DNA from: Firm-08 sp045546995
Lineage (GTDB): Bacteria > Bacillota > Clostridia > Oscillospirales > QAKW01
Reading direction: 5' to 3'
Assembly: GCA_045546995.1 (NCBI GenBank)
Contig: JAZQDW010000071.1
Location: 26,954-90,953, forward strand
Length of the DNA: 64,000 nt
Shown here: positions 1 through 8,688 of the stretch, piece after piece
Position numbering within the stretch: position 1 is the stretch's first letter
Layout of the letters: each line of letters begins with the position of its first letter
Notes under the pieces: generated by a model
The model's database searches: none
Seen by the model: the letters and a program-made list of their open reading frames with translations, nothing else
Told to the model about the DNA's origin: nothing
Program-made: the position numbers and the translations under genes

Positions 1-449
1 TCTTTGCTGTAGGCAGGCCTGTATTCATCCACTACGTCGGCAGGCATATAGCGACTGCCGTTACGGTAAACGTTATCCGAACTGAAATAGCCGCGATGAG
101 AAGCGCCGTTATAGGTAAAACCACAATAATAATAGTACATATTGTTATCCGGACACTTTGCCTTTTCAACCACCCAAACGTCTGTATTGATCGGAATGGC
201 GCCTAATGTATGACCCAAATTCGGATTGGGCGCCAAATAGCAATTGGTATTTACAACCAAATACGCTTTTACAGGTTGCGCGATACTCATCACCGACATT
301 TCGTCCGAACCGAATTCGGCAAACTCCTCGGTCGTAACAGAAACATCGGGAGGCTGTGTATCTTCGTTGTGTGCACTGATGGGGATCAGTGTACACAACA
401 TTGAAAGGATCAGCATCCAACCCACAATATAAAATTGCTTCCGCTTCAT
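1..449 (-). CDS. Secreted protein of unknown function (C-terminus cut by window edge)
   Basis: The reading frame opens at the ATG complementary to 447-449, with an AGGAGG about 7 bases upstream, and stays open to the window edge (149 codons). The first ~28 residues form a typical signal peptide (MKRKQF, then a hydrophobic core, ending ...PISAHN). After an acidic linker, residues ~55-125 contain a short beta-rich stretch with 'TNCYLAPNPNLGHT' and 'YYYYCGFTYNG', compatible with an SH3-like extracellular domain, but this is only a guess. No enzyme motif is visible in the part present. It is transcribed away from the germination operon and shares a 300-bp intergenic region with it. Confidence 0.7.
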   Translation of the reverse strand, partial: MKRKQFYIVGWMLILSMLCTLIPISAHNEDTQPPDVSVTTEEFAEFGSDEMSVMSIAQPVKAYLVVNTNCYLAPNPNLGHTLGAIPINTDVWVVEKAKCPDNNMYYYYCGFTYNGASHRGYFSSDNVYRNGSRYMPADVVDEYRPAYSK

Positions 450-750
450 ATTTACCTCCTTAAACTATATGATCTTTGACATACGAACAGGAAGGCAAAA
501 CAGTCGATCTTTATGAAATTGGCTTGCCCGCAAAGCCGCGGGCAGAAAGCTGTTCTGCCGAAGGTTCACTCTTCACGGGACTCACCATCCTTTCTCTTGA
601 TTTCATTATAGCATACCGTACGTGGCGCTGCAATATAGCAACATTCACAAGCCGCAAAGCGGAAATTTGTGGAAAGTGACAGCGCATTTGCACAAATCCT
701 TTTATTTTTCTGAAAACGGGAAAACCTAACAAACGAGGTGTTATATAATA
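450..750. other. Divergent intergenic region, nothing firmly identifiable
   Basis: About 300 bases separate the leftward secreted protein from the rightward germination operon. Short open frames here lack ribosome sites and are discounted. The only clear signal on the plus strand is GAGGTG about 12 bases before the ATG at 751. A forespore (sigma-G) promoter would be expected for the germination operon, but I could not recognise one with confidence. Confidence 0.4.
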
Positions 751-2208
751 ATGAAACGTTTCGTTTGTGATTTTCATTTAAACAGCGAGTGGCTGACCCG
801 ACAGTTTCAGGGGGATGCCACCTTTCAGGCGCGGCGGGTGATCAATGCGCACAATCCGGCTTTGCCCATTATGGTGTTTTATTACGACAGTATGATCAAC
901 GGCGATCGATTGAATCGGGATGTGATCACCGCCCTGCGGCGGGAAAAACTGCAGGGAACGGGGAAAGAACTTGCCGAAGCGGTGGGCGGTATTTTATATG
1001 CGGGCACCCAGATGCTCAGCGACGATGCGCTCCTTGCGGCGGTACAGATCGCCTCGGGGGATTGCGTGGTAATGGTGGGGGATTGCGACAGAGTGATCAT
1101 ACTGGATCTCAAGGGTTTTGCCTCCCGTTCCATCAGCCAGCCGGACGGAGAGATCAGCGTGGCCGGCCCCCACGAGGGCTTTAATGAGAATATCATCAAT
1201 TCGTTGGGACTGATCAAAAAACGTCTGTCCAGCCCCGCCCTGCGTTCGGAATTTATCAAATTGGGGCAACAATCCAATACGGCCGTGGGTATTTTATATT
1301 TGCAGGGCGTGGTGAAGGAGGAAACGGTAACGGCTGTCCGACAACGACTGCAGGAAATTTCCGTGGACGGCGTGTGGGATGCAAATTATATTTCAGAAAT
1401 GATGTGCGGTCGCGAGACCATGCTGTTTCCCTCCGTGGGCAAGACCCAACGGCCGGACGTGGCGGCAGCGAAGCTGTGCGAGGGGAGAGTGGTGCTGCTG
1501 ATCAATGGCTCGCCCACGGCGCTGACGTTGCCGTACGTATTTACCGAGGCCTTTCAGGTGGCGGATGACTACTATATGGCCCGCCCGTATGCCAACGTAG
1601 GCAGAGTGTTGCGGATGATCGGCTTTTTCCTTTCTTTTTTGGTGCCGGGTATTTTTATTGCGTTGGTACTGCATCATCCGCAGATGTTGCCGGCAGAAAT
1701 GATGTACAGTGTGGCCGCCGCTGGCCGTGGGGTACCGATGGGCTCTTTGCCGGAAATATTGCTGTTGACCGTGGTGTTTGAGATCTTGCGGGAAACGGGG
1801 GCGCGCCTGCCCTCCGCTATCGGTCTGGCGCTCAACGTGGTGGGAGCGTTGATACTGGGACAGGCGGCGGTGGAGGCCGGCTTTGCCAGCGCGCCGATGG
1901 TAATCGTGGTGGCTTTCTCCGGCACGGTTGGATTGATGGTGGGCGATCTGCGCGGCACGGTGTTCTTTTTGCGGCTGGGATTTATCGTTGCCGGGGCAAT
2001 GCTGGGATGGTTCGGCCTGCTGGCGCTTGGCTGTTGTCTGTGGGCATATCTTCATTCACGGCATCATTTCGGCGTGGAATATATGTACACCTTTTCTCCT
2101 TTGTATCCCTTGGTCGGACAGGACGTGTTTTGTCGCGCGAAAATACCATTTATGAATTTCAGACCGAAAAAGTTTTCCAAAAATAAAAAAAGGCAGGGAC
2201 GTGTATGA
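751..2208 (+). CDS. GerA-family spore germination receptor, A subunit
   Basis: At 485 aa it matches the usual length of GerAA/GerKA subunits. The N-terminal half is soluble and carries the family hallmark around residues 130-160 (SRSISQPDGEISVAGPHEGF, followed by ENIINSLGLIKKRL). The second half (about 290-450) has roughly five membrane segments, and the tail is basic (KKFSKNKKRQ). In this family the A subunit sits in the spore inner membrane and forms the germinant-gated ion channel core. The gene heads a three-gene operon and overlaps the next gene by 4 nt (ATGA). The germinant cannot be told from sequence. Confidence 0.9.
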   Translation: MKRFVCDFHLNSEWLTRQFQGDATFQARRVINAHNPALPIMVFYYDSMINGDRLNRDVITALRREKLQGTGKELAEAVGGILYAGTQMLSDDALLAAVQIASGDCVVMVGDCDRVIILDLKGFASRSISQPDGEISVAGPHEGFNENIINSLGLIKKRLSSPALRSEFIKLGQQSNTAVGILYLQGVVKEETVTAVRQRLQEISVDGVWDANYISEMMCGRETMLFPSVGKTQRPDVAAAKLCEGRVVLLINGSPTALTLPYVFTEAFQVADDYYMARPYANVGRVLRMIGFFLSFLVPGIFIALVLHHPQMLPAEMMYSVAAAGRGVPMGSLPEILLLTVVFEILRETGARLPSAIGLALNVVGALILGQAAVEAGFASAPMVIVVAFSGTVGLMVGDLRGTVFFLRLGFIVAGAMLGWFGLLALGCCLWAYLHSRHHFGVEYMYTFSPLYPLVGQDVFCRAKIPFMNFRPKKFSKNKKRQGRV

Positions 2209-2843
2209 AGATCAATAAAAGATGGTTGGTTTTATTGTCCGTGGCGGTTATGGCGCTTTGTTTACTGCTTCGCTCCAACGTGCAGGAAATCAGCGCTGTC
2301 AGTGACGTTGCGGGTATTGCCGTCGATCCTGCCGAAAACGGAACGTATCGGTTTTCCTTCTTGGTGACGACGGTTGACAAGGAGAGTGCCTTTACAGTAA
2401 AGACCAAACTGCTGCAGGTGCAAGCCGCCGATCTACGCAAAGCCTTGCGTCGTGCCGGTTTGCAGAGTGAATTTACCCTTACGCTTACCCACGGGAGTAT
2501 GGTGGTCATCAACGGACGATTGCTGGGGGAGGATATGAATAAGATTTCTAAAATGTTGTTTACCCAATGGCAAGGGCGGATGGATACGGTACTGGCCCTG
2601 ACGGAGAACTGCGCGGCACAGTCGATTCTGCAAACCATGGAGGGGGAAAATCTGCGAGCTGGCTTACTGGGGGAACCGTTGCGGCGCGCGTGTCGCAACG
2701 GTGATCTGGAATGTGTGGACGCCTTTGTGCTGAGCAGTCGTATATTGTCCGACAGCGGCGCGCCGCTTCCGTTGATCACGCTGTTGGAGGACGGATACCG
2801 TATCTGCGGCAGTGTTCTGGTACAAGGGGGTGACAGACGGTGA
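2205..2843 (+). CDS. Short Ger(x)C-like germination protein
   Basis: Starts inside the stop codon of the GerA subunit (ATGA), which implies translational coupling. The 212-aa product has one N-terminal hydrophobic segment (residues 7-24). The segment 'VSDVAGIAVDPAENGTYRF' then resembles the start of Ger(x)C proteins, where a conserved 'GIGID' segment opens domain 1. Family members are normally 350-400 aa lipoproteins; this one is about half that size. It has a cysteine in the hydrophobic segment (ALC) but not a convincing lipobox. It therefore looks like a reduced C subunit, probably retaining only the first domain. Assignment rests on position plus weak similarity. Confidence 0.6.
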   Translation: MKINKRWLVLLSVAVMALCLLLRSNVQEISAVSDVAGIAVDPAENGTYRFSFLVTTVDKESAFTVKTKLLQVQAADLRKALRRAGLQSEFTLTLTHGSMVVINGRLLGEDMNKISKMLFTQWQGRMDTVLALTENCAAQSILQTMEGENLRAGLLGEPLRRACRNGDLECVDAFVLSSRILSDSGAPLPLITLLEDGYRICGSVLVQGGDRR

Positions 2844-3574
2844 ATCGGTTTGCATACGGGTTGTTGCTTTCCCTTTGTGTCATCGTCTGGTCGTTGGTCT
2901 GTCCGCCGACGGCGGCAAACCTAATGCTGACGGTGTTTGTGGGCGGTATTGCATTATTGTTGCCCGGCGGTCGGTTGCGGCGGTTGCAAGAGGTTTGGAT
3001 CGTGGCCTCCGGCGTGCTATGTCTGGTGGGCGGTCTGTTTGCGGCGACCCGAACGGCTCCACAGATACCCTTGTGGCAATGGATGGTCGGTTGGTTGGTG
3101 CTGATATTGTTGTTATATCGCTGTGGATCGGTACCGATGCAACGGTCGGTGCTGCCGATCGGCGTTGCGGCAGGGAGCTTGTTTGCAGTGACGTTCTTCT
3201 TTTCCGTTGCGCTTTGGCAAAACGTACCCACTCCGAGCATTGTGCTGTCGTGGTATGACGTTGCCGGGGCGGTGACGCTGTCAGGCTGTATCCTGCTGGC
3301 AAAGAAAACCTGCGGCAACTGCCGGCAGACGGTTAGCGGCTGTGTTACGGGGATGGTGCTCTACGTTCTGCACGGTCTGTTACCGTATATTCTATGGAGC
3401 GGCGCGGCGGTTACAGCGGCGGATCAACCGTTGTTGCTGGCGTGGACGCGTCTGGGCTGGGGCTCGCCCGAGGTGATTCTGTCTGCAACGGGCGCCACGC
3501 TGTGCCTGTGGCAAAACGTAACGGTGCTGACACAAACGCATATGATCGTAAATTTCCGTGGAAAAGAACTGTAA
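2840..3574 (+). CDS. Polytopic membrane protein in the GerB position of the operon
   Basis: GTG start at 2840 overlaps the preceding stop by 4 nt (GTGA). The 244-aa product is almost entirely hydrophobic, with about seven membrane helices. In canonical receptor operons the third gene is GerB, a transporter-like protein of about 360 aa with ten helices (APC superfamily) that forms the germinant pocket. This protein is much shorter and lacks the usual GerB opening. It is either a strongly reduced GerB or an unrelated accessory subunit. Its tight coupling to the A and C subunits is the main evidence that it works in germination. Confidence 0.5.
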   Translation: MNRFAYGLLLSLCVIVWSLVCPPTAANLMLTVFVGGIALLLPGGRLRRLQEVWIVASGVLCLVGGLFAATRTAPQIPLWQWMVGWLVLILLLYRCGSVPMQRSVLPIGVAAGSLFAVTFFFSVALWQNVPTPSIVLSWYDVAGAVTLSGCILLAKKTCGNCRQTVSGCVTGMVLYVLHGLLPYILWSGAAVTAADQPLLLAWTRLGWGSPEVILSATGATLCLWQNVTVLTQTHMIVNFRGKEL

Positions 3575-3658
3575 GGTATTGAATTTTTATTTGTGATGTA
3601 TTAAAATAAATAAAAACATGTCGAAAGTTTTTGCTTTTTTCCTAAGGAGGAATATGAT

Positions 3659-5749
3659 ATGAAATGTTTAAACTGCGGAAGCGAAATACCGAAGGGTAAT
3701 GCGTTCTGCGGCAAATGCGGCTGGCAGGTCGAGGCTGAATACGTCAATCCCAAGCCACGGCCGCAGGATGATTCTGCGGCAGACCTGTCGGAGCAACCTC
3801 CGACAGCCGGTGACACGTCGTACGGCGGCCCGTACGACGGCGGTTACGGCGGCCCGTACGACGGCGGCTATGACAGCCCGTATGACGGCGCTAATAACCC
3901 ACCTGCCAAATCATATAATAAGATCATTGCGATCGCCATCATTGCGGTGGCTGCCGTTGTGGCTGTCGTGGCGTTGGTGTTCGGCGCCGTTTCTCTGGCA
4001 TCCTTTATCAAAAGCAGTATGCCGCTTTCCGATGAGGAGGCGGCGCCGCTGATCACGGAGGTCGCCGACAAACTGGAGGATCATGATTATGATGCGGCCG
4101 AGCAGGTGCTCGACGGACTCAAACTGAAGGAAGGATCCAAATATGCGGCTACGGTGGAGGAATTCCGTGAGATTGCCGATATGAAACCGGAGGTCGTCAG
4201 CACCAATACGGATAGCTATCCCAGCATCGAGATCGTGATGGAAACGGACAATTCCGATATCGAATACACGCAGGAGGATTTCAAACTGCTGGATCGGTAT
4301 GATGAAGAGGTTACCATCGACAGCTTTAAGGTTGACGGCAACAAATACACCATTACATACACGACGGCTGAAAATGACGACGGCGAAGATATTGAGGAAT
4401 CGTTGTCCTTCCTGCGCTACGTTACGATCGATTTTTATCTGCCGGTTACCTACGTTTCCAAGCATATCACGCAGGTCGATATTTCCTATATCACTTCCAA
4501 CGTTGAGGATTATCCCGAAATGTCGCTGTATCTGCGCGTGGTGGACGAAAACGGCGAGCCGGTGGAAGGTCTGGATGAGAATTCCTTTGTGATCAAGGAA
4601 AGCCTTGATATTGACGATTTCATCGAAAGAGACGTAATTTATGCCGCCAAGATCGACGGCCAAGACGCCCTTAACGTCAGCCTGGCCATCGACAGAAGCC
4701 ACAGCATCGATGACAGCGATATGTATAAGATCAAAAATGCGACCAACACGTTTTTGTCAAAGCTGCAGTTTGATGCCGGTGATAAGGCGGAGATCGTTTC
4801 CTTTGATACCAACGTTATGCAGATGTGTCTGTTTACCAACAATAAGGCCAATTTGATGAACGGTGTCAACAGTATGTTCCCCTACGGCACCACCGCCTGC
4901 TATGACGCCATTGTCAGATCTATCCAGAATGCCAGCGTGCAAAGCGGCGCCAGATGCGTAATTGTATTTACTGACGGTCTGGACAATGAAAGTGTCAATA
5001 CGGTGGACAGCGTGATTCGTCTCGCCAGAAGCAAGAGCGTACCGGTATATACCATCGGTGTCGGCAACAGTCTGGACGTTACCGCCCTGCGTCGAATCGC
5101 CGAAAGTACGGGCGGCACTTATCATCATATTGATGACGTTTCGGCAATGAGCCGCGTATACGAAGAGATCTACAGAGAGCAGAAGAGCCTGTACCATATC
5201 AAGTGCATCAGCGATAAAGCCATTGCAAAGGATGCGGAGAGAAGGATTGTCATCAACGTATCGGGCAATTGCTGTATCGGCGAATACGAAACCGTTTATA
5301 CTCCCATCGTTCCCATTAAGGTCACCACACACAGTTCGAGATATGAGGTGATCAAGGCAGACGTTTCCTGGGAGGAGGCCAATCGACTGTGCATCAATAA
5401 GGGCGGCCACCTTGCAACCATTACCAGCCGGGCAGAGGAACAGAAAATCATTGCACTGGCGGAAAAGGTGGGGATTGATAACGTTTGGATCGGCGGCTAT
5501 ACGACCAACGACCGATACGGTGATTCCGTCGGGCACTGGGTAATGGGCGAACCGTTCATCTATCAAAACTGGTACCCCGGCGAACCTTCGAGATTTGACA
5601 GTAGCGATAATGAACAGGAATTTTATCTGATGCTTTGGAAGATCAAAAACGTTTGGTCGTGGAACGACGAGCGTAATGACCTGATCAACAGTCAGTTTGC
5701 AGGCGCCTATAAGGGCAAGATGGGATACGTGATCGAATATGAGTATTAA
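3659..5749 (+). CDS. Zinc-ribbon / transmembrane / vWA / C-type lectin-like protein
   Basis: This 696-aa protein has an unusual domain chain. Residues 1-22 form a zinc ribbon (C3, C6, C17, C20). Residues ~58-82 carry repeated GGPYDGGY units. A membrane helix lies at ~86-108. A beta-rich region of unknown fold precedes a von Willebrand A domain at ~335-510 with an intact MIDAS (D-R-S-H-S at about 345-349, later TDGLDN). The end (~560-696) is a C-type lectin-like domain (SWEEANRLC, GGHLATITS, VWIGGY, WNDE). The ribbon should be cytoplasmic and the vWA/lectin part outside, suggesting a surface adhesion or ligand-binding role. AAGGAGG precedes the ATG. The next gene overlaps its end by 11 nt. Confidence 0.8.
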   Translation: MKCLNCGSEIPKGNAFCGKCGWQVEAEYVNPKPRPQDDSAADLSEQPPTAGDTSYGGPYDGGYGGPYDGGYDSPYDGANNPPAKSYNKIIAIAIIAVAAVVAVVALVFGAVSLASFIKSSMPLSDEEAAPLITEVADKLEDHDYDAAEQVLDGLKLKEGSKYAATVEEFREIADMKPEVVSTNTDSYPSIEIVMETDNSDIEYTQEDFKLLDRYDEEVTIDSFKVDGNKYTITYTTAENDDGEDIEESLSFLRYVTIDFYLPVTYVSKHITQVDISYITSNVEDYPEMSLYLRVVDENGEPVEGLDENSFVIKESLDIDDFIERDVIYAAKIDGQDALNVSLAIDRSHSIDDSDMYKIKNATNTFLSKLQFDAGDKAEIVSFDTNVMQMCLFTNNKANLMNGVNSMFPYGTTACYDAIVRSIQNASVQSGARCVIVFTDGLDNESVNTVDSVIRLARSKSVPVYTIGVGNSLDVTALRRIAESTGGTYHHIDDVSAMSRVYEEIYREQKSLYHIKCISDKAIAKDAERRIVINVSGNCCIGEYETVYTPIVPIKVTTHSSRYEVIKADVSWEEANRLCINKGGHLATITSRAEEQKIIALAEKVGIDNVWIGGYTTNDRYGDSVGHWVMGEPFIYQNWYPGEPSRFDSSDNEQEFYLMLWKIKNVWSWNDERNDLINSQFAGAYKGKMGYVIEYEY

Positions 5750-6962
5750 AAAAATAAAGCCGGTTATCATTGCGATCCTGATTATTTGCGTGATTACTTT
5801 TACAGTGATGTGGCTGATCAAAAACACCCCGTCCGAAGAGGGGGAGAGTGGCTTCTTCTCTTTCGGTGATACGAACGCAGATTCAAACGGCTCTGCCGAT
5901 GACCCGCAGGCAGAGGATGACCGTATTACCAAAAAAGCAAATAAAATGCTCAAAAAGATGTCCTTGCGGGAAAAACTGTACCAGATGTTTATCGTCACCC
6001 CGGATATGCTTTCGGGGGAGACGGGGATCAAAAGCACCACGCCTGCCCTGGAAGAAGGGATCAAAACCTTCCCGGTAGGCGGTCTGATCTTCTTTAAAGA
6101 TAATATCGAGTCTGCCGAGCAGATCAAGGATATGATTCAGCAGGCGGACCGTCAATCCGAGATCCCCATGTTTTTCTCTGTCGATCAGGAGGGCGGTATG
6201 GTCGCCCGACTGAAGGAAAACGTTGGCTTCCCCATATTTGAAAATATGTATCATTATAAAGATATGGGCGAGCAAACGGCCTATGATAACGCCAAAACGA
6301 TCGCCGACAAACTGGCCGAACTGCGCTTTAATCTGGATTTTGCCCCCGTCGCCGACGTGTGGAGCAATAAAGAAAACACGGTGATCGGTCAGCGGGCGTA
6401 CGGCGATGATTATCAGCAGACGGCAACGCTCGTTCAGAATGCGGTCAAGGGCTTTAAGGACGGTAACGTCATCTGCACGCTCAAGCATTTTCCGGGTCAC
6501 GGCGATACACTGGTGGACACCCATCAAAATCTGGCCTATGTCTCCAAGACAAAGGAACAACTGAAAAGCGAGGAACTGTTGCCCTTTATGGCCGGTATCG
6601 AGGCCGGCGCGGAGGTCGTGATGGTCGGCCATCTGGTGGTTAGTGAAATTGATAAAGAGGATCCGGCAACGCTTTCCAAGGCCGTTATTACCGATTTCTT
6701 GAAAGAAGAGATGGGCTATGAGGGCATTGTGATCACGGATGCGCTGAATATGGGCGCAGTGGCTAATATGTATACCTCGGGTGATATGTGCGCCAAGGCG
6801 GTCAAAGCGGGTGTGGACGTCCTGCTGATGCCCACCCAGCTGCGAGCAGGCGCCGCAGGTATTGAAAAGGCGGTCCTTTCCGGCGAGATCAGCGAGGACA
6901 GAATTGACGAAAGCGTCCGTAAGATCCTGAAACTGAAAATCAAATACGGAATCATTCAATAA
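5739..6962 (+). CDS. Membrane-anchored glycoside hydrolase family 3 (NagZ-like beta-N-acetylhexosaminidase)
   Basis: The 407-aa product has an uncleaved N-terminal anchor (residues 7-27), then the GH3 TIM barrel. Diagnostic motifs are VDQEGG, FAPVADV, the loop KHFPGHGDT near residue 249 and the nucleophile segment ITDALNMG with its Asp near residue 334. The KHFPGHG(D/N)T loop, which supplies the catalytic His-Asp dyad, points to the NagZ-type beta-N-acetylglucosaminidase subgroup. It probably trims peptidoglycan-derived sugars outside the membrane. It overlaps the vWA/lectin gene by 11 nt, so the two are co-translated. A strong terminator follows. Confidence 0.88.
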   Translation: MSIKKIKPVIIAILIICVITFTVMWLIKNTPSEEGESGFFSFGDTNADSNGSADDPQAEDDRITKKANKMLKKMSLREKLYQMFIVTPDMLSGETGIKSTTPALEEGIKTFPVGGLIFFKDNIESAEQIKDMIQQADRQSEIPMFFSVDQEGGMVARLKENVGFPIFENMYHYKDMGEQTAYDNAKTIADKLAELRFNLDFAPVADVWSNKENTVIGQRAYGDDYQQTATLVQNAVKGFKDGNVICTLKHFPGHGDTLVDTHQNLAYVSKTKEQLKSEELLPFMAGIEAGAEVVMVGHLVVSEIDKEDPATLSKAVITDFLKEEMGYEGIVITDALNMGAVANMYTSGDMCAKAVKAGVDVLLMPTQLRAGAAGIEKAVLSGEISEDRIDESVRKILKLKIKYGIIQ

Positions 6963-6963
6963 T

Positions 6964-6997
6964 AAAAACGGCACGTGAAATTTCACGTGCCGTTTTT
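6964..6997 (+). terminator. Rho-independent terminator after the GH3 gene
   Basis: A perfect 17-bp inverted repeat (AAAAACGGCACGTGAAA and its complement) that runs straight into a T tract. Confidence 0.9.
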
Positions 6998-7060
6998 TGG
7001 AAAATTTGGGGCATCCTACGTAGGGGGATCATGGCAAATTGTGAATAATAAAAAGTCACC

Positions 7061-7089
7061 TTTACAAATGACAGTGTTTGTAATATAAT
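7061..7089 (+). promoter_or_regulatory. Sigma-A promoter of the murJ operon
   Basis: TTTACA (7061-7066), 17-base spacer, TATAAT (7084-7089), followed by GAAAGGAG ahead of the ATG at 7123. Confidence 0.75.
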
Positions 7090-7122
7090 ATATTATGTAT
7101 GATTTGTTGAAAGGAGCGGCCT

Positions 7123-8688
7123 ATGAAAAAGCAGGGAAAAGGTGCAACTTATATTATCATTCTGGCGTGCATTTTGTTGACCAAGGTACTGGGCTTGGCG
7201 AGAAATGTTTTGCTGTCTGCTTTTTACGGCACCGGCGCGGAGGCGGAGGTGTTTCAGGCGGTCAGTAAATTGCCGTTGACCCTCTATGACGTTACGCTGG
7301 GGACCGCCATCGTCAGTGCCTTTATTCCCGTGTTTAACGAGCGGCTGACCAAGGACGGTAAGGTCGAGGCCGAGCGGTTTGCCGGTAACTTTATGTGCCT
7401 TGCCGGCACCTTCAGTGTGGTGGTCTGCCTGTTGGGTATGATCTTTCCCAACGTGTTTGTCAGCATCGTTGCCGCCGGCTTTGAAGGGGAGCAGCTTATG
7501 CTGGCGCTGGAGATGATGCGCTATATCCTGCCCGTCATTTTGTTTGCGACCGTCACCTATATTTTTATCGGTATTTTGCAGTCCTATGGGGAGTTTACCG
7601 CACCCGGACTTGTCAGCCTGTTTACCAATCTTGCGCTGATCGTTTATTTTGTATTTTTCAATCGCTATTTCGGCATTCGCGGTCTGGCGGTGGCCTTTAC
7701 CGTGGGTTGGGCGTTGCAGCTTTTGTATCTGTTGCCCTTTGTGATCAAAAAGAAATTCCGTTTTTATTTCTCGCTGAAGCTGTCGGGGGATATGCGGCGG
7801 GTGTTGCTGTTGACCCTTCCGCTGTTCGTCTCCTCGCTGGCACAGCCGATTAACACCATTATTTCTACCAATATGTCTTCCTCGATGGATGCGGGCGCTC
7901 TCAGCGTGCTCAGCTATGCTTACGAGGCGTACTTTATTCTGGCGGCGGTATTTGCCAGCGCCATGACCAACCTGTATTTTCCCGAACTCAGCCGTCGGTT
8001 TGCCGCTGACGATCGGGCGGGCGCGGCGGAGATCGGCAGCAAAATGATCCGTACGGTCAGTGCCATCGTATTGCCCATTACGGCGTTTATGGCGGTGTGC
8101 GGCACGCCCATCATCCGCGTGCTGTATCAGCGGGGCGAATTTACGGCGGCGGATACGGCGGCCGTAGCCGCTTGTCTGGCCATTTATTGTCTGGGTATGC
8201 TGGCGCTTTCCCTGCAGGAGATCCTTAATAAATTTTTCTATTCGATGCAAAAACCGATTTATCCCATGATCGCCGCTATCGGCGGTATTTTGCTGAATCT
8301 GGGACTGAGCTTTTGGTTTGTCTATTCCTTCGGAAAGTATCAGTTGTTGGCGTGGGCAACGGTGTTCAGCGGTTGGTTTATGGCCTTGTTGCTGATGGTT
8401 TTTGTCGCCAAAAAAGTGCCGCAGCTGGTCACGAAAGGTCTGTTTTTGTCCCTGGGCAAAACCTTGCTTGCCTCGCTGGCGCTGGGCGGCGCTGCGTGGG
8501 GCGTTTGCCGTCTGGCAGACGGTGAGGGCCTGGTGCGCTCCGTTTTGTGCGTTGCGGCTGCGCTGTTGGTTGGCGCCGTTGTGTATTTTTTGGTTTTGTG
8601 GCTCACCCGTTCGGAAGAATTGAGTGAGATTTTGTCTATGCTGAAACGTAAAAAGAGAAAGGGGGCGGCTTCGTGCGACAATACGTAA
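7123..8688 (+). CDS. murJ: MurJ/MviN-family lipid II flippase
   Basis: The 521-aa protein has about 14 membrane helices and the MviN fold opening ('KVLGLARNVLLSAFYGTG', later 'GLARNVLLS' arginine and 'SSLAQPINTIISTNMSSSMDAG'). Members flip the peptidoglycan precursor lipid II across the membrane. The C-terminus is basic. The gene overlaps the next by 16 nt, so flippase and polymerase-like protein are co-translated. Clostridia often carry several MviN paralogs, so this one could flip a different undecaprenyl-linked glycan, which would suit its neighbour. Confidence 0.88.
   Translation: MKKQGKGATYIIILACILLTKVLGLARNVLLSAFYGTGAEAEVFQAVSKLPLTLYDVTLGTAIVSAFIPVFNERLTKDGKVEAERFAGNFMCLAGTFSVVVCLLGMIFPNVFVSIVAAGFEGEQLMLALEMMRYILPVILFATVTYIFIGILQSYGEFTAPGLVSLFTNLALIVYFVFFNRYFGIRGLAVAFTVGWALQLLYLLPFVIKKKFRFYFSLKLSGDMRRVLLLTLPLFVSSLAQPINTIISTNMSSSMDAGALSVLSYAYEAYFILAAVFASAMTNLYFPELSRRFAADDRAGAAEIGSKMIRTVSAIVLPITAFMAVCGTPIIRVLYQRGEFTAADTAAVAACLAIYCLGMLALSLQEILNKFFYSMQKPIYPMIAAIGGILLNLGLSFWFVYSFGKYQLLAWATVFSGWFMALLLMVFVAKKVPQLVTKGLFLSLGKTLLASLALGGAAWGVCRLADGEGLVRSVLCVAAALLVGAVVYFLVLWLTRSEELSEILSMLKRKKRKGAASCDNT

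Noticed and set aside
2205..2843. GerC-like protein as a lipoprotein
   Set aside because: The only cysteine in the hydrophobic segment is not in a proper lipobox.
7017..7030. TACGTAGGGGGATC, with a related TACGTAGTGGAGGGGGATC on the minus strand at 17299-17317
   Set aside because: Two similar short sequences 10 kb apart upstream of murJ and spoIIE are suggestive, but too few to call a regulatory motif.
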